In this document: piece by piece, positions 61,641-64,000 of the stretch
Numbering within the stretch: position 1 is the first letter of the stretch
Layout: every line of letters starts with the position of its first letter
Assembly (NCBI GenBank): GCA_025331565.1
Contig: JAFREQ010000026.1
Coordinates: 2,914,001-2,978,000, forward strand
Reading direction: 5' to 3'
Length of the DNA stretch: 64,000 nucleotides
DNA from: Holacanthus passer
Taxonomy: Eukaryota; Chordata; Actinopteri; Pomacanthidae
Made by a program: the position numbers and the translations under genes
The notes under the pieces: generated by a model
Seen by the model: the letters and a program-made list of their open reading frames with translations, nothing else
What the model was told of the DNA's origin: nothing
Databases searched by the model: none

Positions 61641-63689
61641 GCATGAACTCAAGAGCCTTGAAAACTGCTCAGACTCTATAAATCTGTCCATGTAATGTGA
61701 GCTGTGCACACAGTGCAGATAGGAAAGTTTCAAATGTGCATGAACTAAGAGGAGGCGCTTGGGCTGAGCAAAGGTTCAGCTGATGCATTGGAAATCCATC
61801 TCATTAACTTGGAGCGATACTCAATAGTCTACTCACTGATTTTACAGTAACTGTCACCAAATCGAAACAAACGTGTTGACCTGTGATGCGCTGTGTGTTT
61901 GTGCTCTGCGGTTTTTAAAAGCGAGAGACGACACAGGAGATGAGCGTCGCTGTAACAGTCTGTGGATGTTCATTATCGCTTGCAGCTCGCAGTAATCATT
62001 CAGACTGTCGTTCCCAGAGTCCTCGGAGACGACTGACTGTGAACTCAGTTGGGACATATTGTCTCACGAGGGGAAAAAACATCCTGCTGTGTTTACGTCT
62101 CGCTGTATCTATTTCCAGAGACGATATGTGGATTTAAAGGACGAGCGCAGAGGGATTTTAACTCTCTTGTGCACACGTCATCTATTTCAAACTGCTTCTT
62201 GTCAAATTGATGTTCAGTCACTTTCATTACTTCCAAGCAGCATAGAAATATACTACTTTAGCTTTTTGTTTTTACATCCTTAATTTTGCAGTATAGCTCA
62301 GAGTATTGATGCTTTCAAGCAAGCAGCTTAAATTATCCCACATTTAGAGTCCTACATTTCCATCATAGCTGAGACAAGAATTTTTTTAATGCATGTTGGA
62401 CTTCTTCGTGGTGGTTTCTGAAAATATGTGCATGTTTCGTCAAAATCCATCGGTGTGGAAAATGCATTAAAATACTGTAGGAAGGTGGCTCATTGCTAAC
62501 AGCAGGTATTAATAGCTCTTAATTCCCTTCAGTCACACTGCAGATATTTCTCACTCCAGAGGGAGCAGACTGCTGCAGAGGGTGTCGGGACTAAATGCAC
62601 CCACATGTGAACTGCACTTTATGATCAAAATTAAACAACATCACAAGTAGTGATTAGTCCTAATTAAAAAGCAAACTCTATCACACATGCAAAGATTTTA
62701 AATGTCAAATCGCTCACTAGCAGTAAACACATCACAGGATGACCGATCGACAGTCACACTCGATTACGCCAGTTAAATAATGGATCAAGATTTATTGATG
62801 AGTGTCAGTGTCTGAACAATCAAGTGGAAATCAACGAAGCTCTGTCAGTCAGCAGGTGGAGTTGTTAAGCTTGCAAAAGCTTGTTAAGTCTAAGATGATT
62901 GTAAATCCATCTTACAAACCTCCATAAGGTCAAGAAGTGTTTCCCAAAAGTATGAAATTCCCTCTTTATGTTTCCATGGACATTGTGTCCTTTACAGATT
63001 ATCCTTTACTTTGGGTTGGACTCTGTGATTCAAATAATAAAATGTCTACTTGGAAAGCTGTAGGAGGCTCAAGCATCGTGCACCAATATACACTGTGTTG
63101 TGCTCGTCCTCGTTTCCCTGAGTCTCTAGAATAAAGGTGCAAAGTCAGCACGAGCCGCAGAGCCACAATGGCCACGTCAATGGGAAATACACCAAGTTGA
63201 ATACATTGGATTTTTCCTTCAAGGCCCTTCTTCTTCTTCTTGCGGTGGCTGACGCCTCATCTCTTCTCTAGCTTCTCGTCCTACATGAACACCTGATGGC
63301 ATTCTTTATTTTATTCTGTTCACAATCATGTCATACCCATTCCTTTCTGTTTCTCTGGTGGCAGCAGCTTTGACATCTACATCTGATGAACTCCGTGTAT
63401 TCTGCCTTTAAAGTGCCCCATTTTAAACCGTTTTACATGCACATCATCATCTTTTATGAACCGTCAGCAGGTCGGCACAGAGCTTCTGGAGAGATGCTCC
63501 GGGCCACGAAACCCGTACACCACCGCCGTCTTCTTATACCCCATCATCCCTAACCTCACCATCAGCGTGTGAGGGGATAATGTTTCCTCCGCCTCCCGTC
63601 TCCCCCATCGCAGCCCGATCATCCAGGGAGAAACAACACGAGACAGGCTGCCGAGGAACCCCAGGGAAATCTCAGGATCCAACCCGTAA

Positions 63690-63866
63690 GAAAAAAAGTC
63701 CGAGTGATGGAAACAGAGAAGGGGAGAAAGATGAGAGGCGAGAGACAGGAAGTGAGAAGAGAACGAGAGAGAGAGAGGGAAGGTGTCGGATAAGAGGACG
63801 AAAAGGAGGAAAGTGAAGGAGGGAGGGGAGGAGACGAAGAAGAGGAGGAGGGGAGGGAGGAGAGGT
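63690..63866. repeat. Polypurine tract (GA/GGA-rich)
   Basis: About 175 bases of the plus strand are nearly all A and G, with agagagagag and gaggaggagg runs and few pyrimidines. Confidence 0.85.
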
Positions 63867-64000
63867 GAGCGGTGATGGCGAGGCAGAGAAATTGCATTTT
63901 GATGGAGGCAAATTGAATCCGCTCTGCAATGGAGGCCTCGGGGCAGAAAGACAGATTGAGACGGTCATGTCAGCAGCGAGAGATTACTGCCACCTGTGTG

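Larger units (their letters stand above)
46524..64000. other. Gene-poor right flank with microsatellites, repeats and putative regulatory blocks
   Basis: After the astacin stop I found no coding exon in about 17 kb. AATAAA occurs at about 47546-47551 and could serve as a late polyadenylation signal, though it may belong to a repeat. The region contains microsatellites, an antisense LINE, a MITE-like element, a perfect hairpin, and several low-repeat, balanced-composition blocks described in the findings. Confidence 0.5.

Noticed and set aside
63619..63968. Ser/Pro/Leu-rich minus-strand frames at the right end
   Set aside because: They are low-complexity translations of the polypurine tract.

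Overview
The window is vertebrate nuclear DNA, almost certainly from a ray-finned (percomorph-like) teleost. The evidence is AT-rich intron-split genes with GT/AG junctions, abundant (CA)n and (CT)n microsatellites, several dispersed repeats of types common in fish genomes, and a fish-specific NLR gene (FISNA-NACHT-LRR-B30.2). There is no sign of bacterial, phage or CRISPR sequence.

Layout. 1-8285: no gene supported, microsatellites and repeat remnants. 8286-12414 (minus): a secreted C-type lectin with three lectin domains in five coding exons; its spliced frame is one base short, so it is frameshifted in this sequence. 14049-16770 (minus): foxr1, a divergent forkhead factor in six exons (295 aa). 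18753-23733 (minus): atp6v0d1, V-ATPase subunit d1, in eight exons (350 aa). 25739-34359 (plus): an intact NLR-C type receptor; eleven coding exons join into one 1199-codon frame, including a 49-nt exon and three tandem copies of an N-terminal exon. 34360-41900: repeat-rich spacer with a degraded LINE and a B30.2 fragment. 42116-46523 (plus): a six-cysteine astacin metalloprotease (hatching-enzyme/nephrosin class, 258 aa) in nine coding exons with a TATA promoter. 46524-64000: a gene-poor stretch of about 17 kb with microsatellites, LINE and MITE-like repeats, and low-repeat blocks that read like conserved non-coding elements.

The genes do not form a pathway. The lectin, NLR and perhaps the astacin are defence- or tissue-specific genes of fast-evolving families, set beside a housekeeping proton-pump gene and a germline-type forkhead gene. 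I found no clearly new biological system. The most distinctive signals are the mosaic exon triplication in the NLR, the single-base frameshift in the lectin, a TG repeat serving as the splice-acceptor tract of the catalytic exon of the astacin, a perfect 17-bp hairpin at 47.7 kb, and the putative regulatory blocks at the right-hand end. Exon boundaries were read by eye from frame, splice sites and remembered family sequences; no alignment was run.
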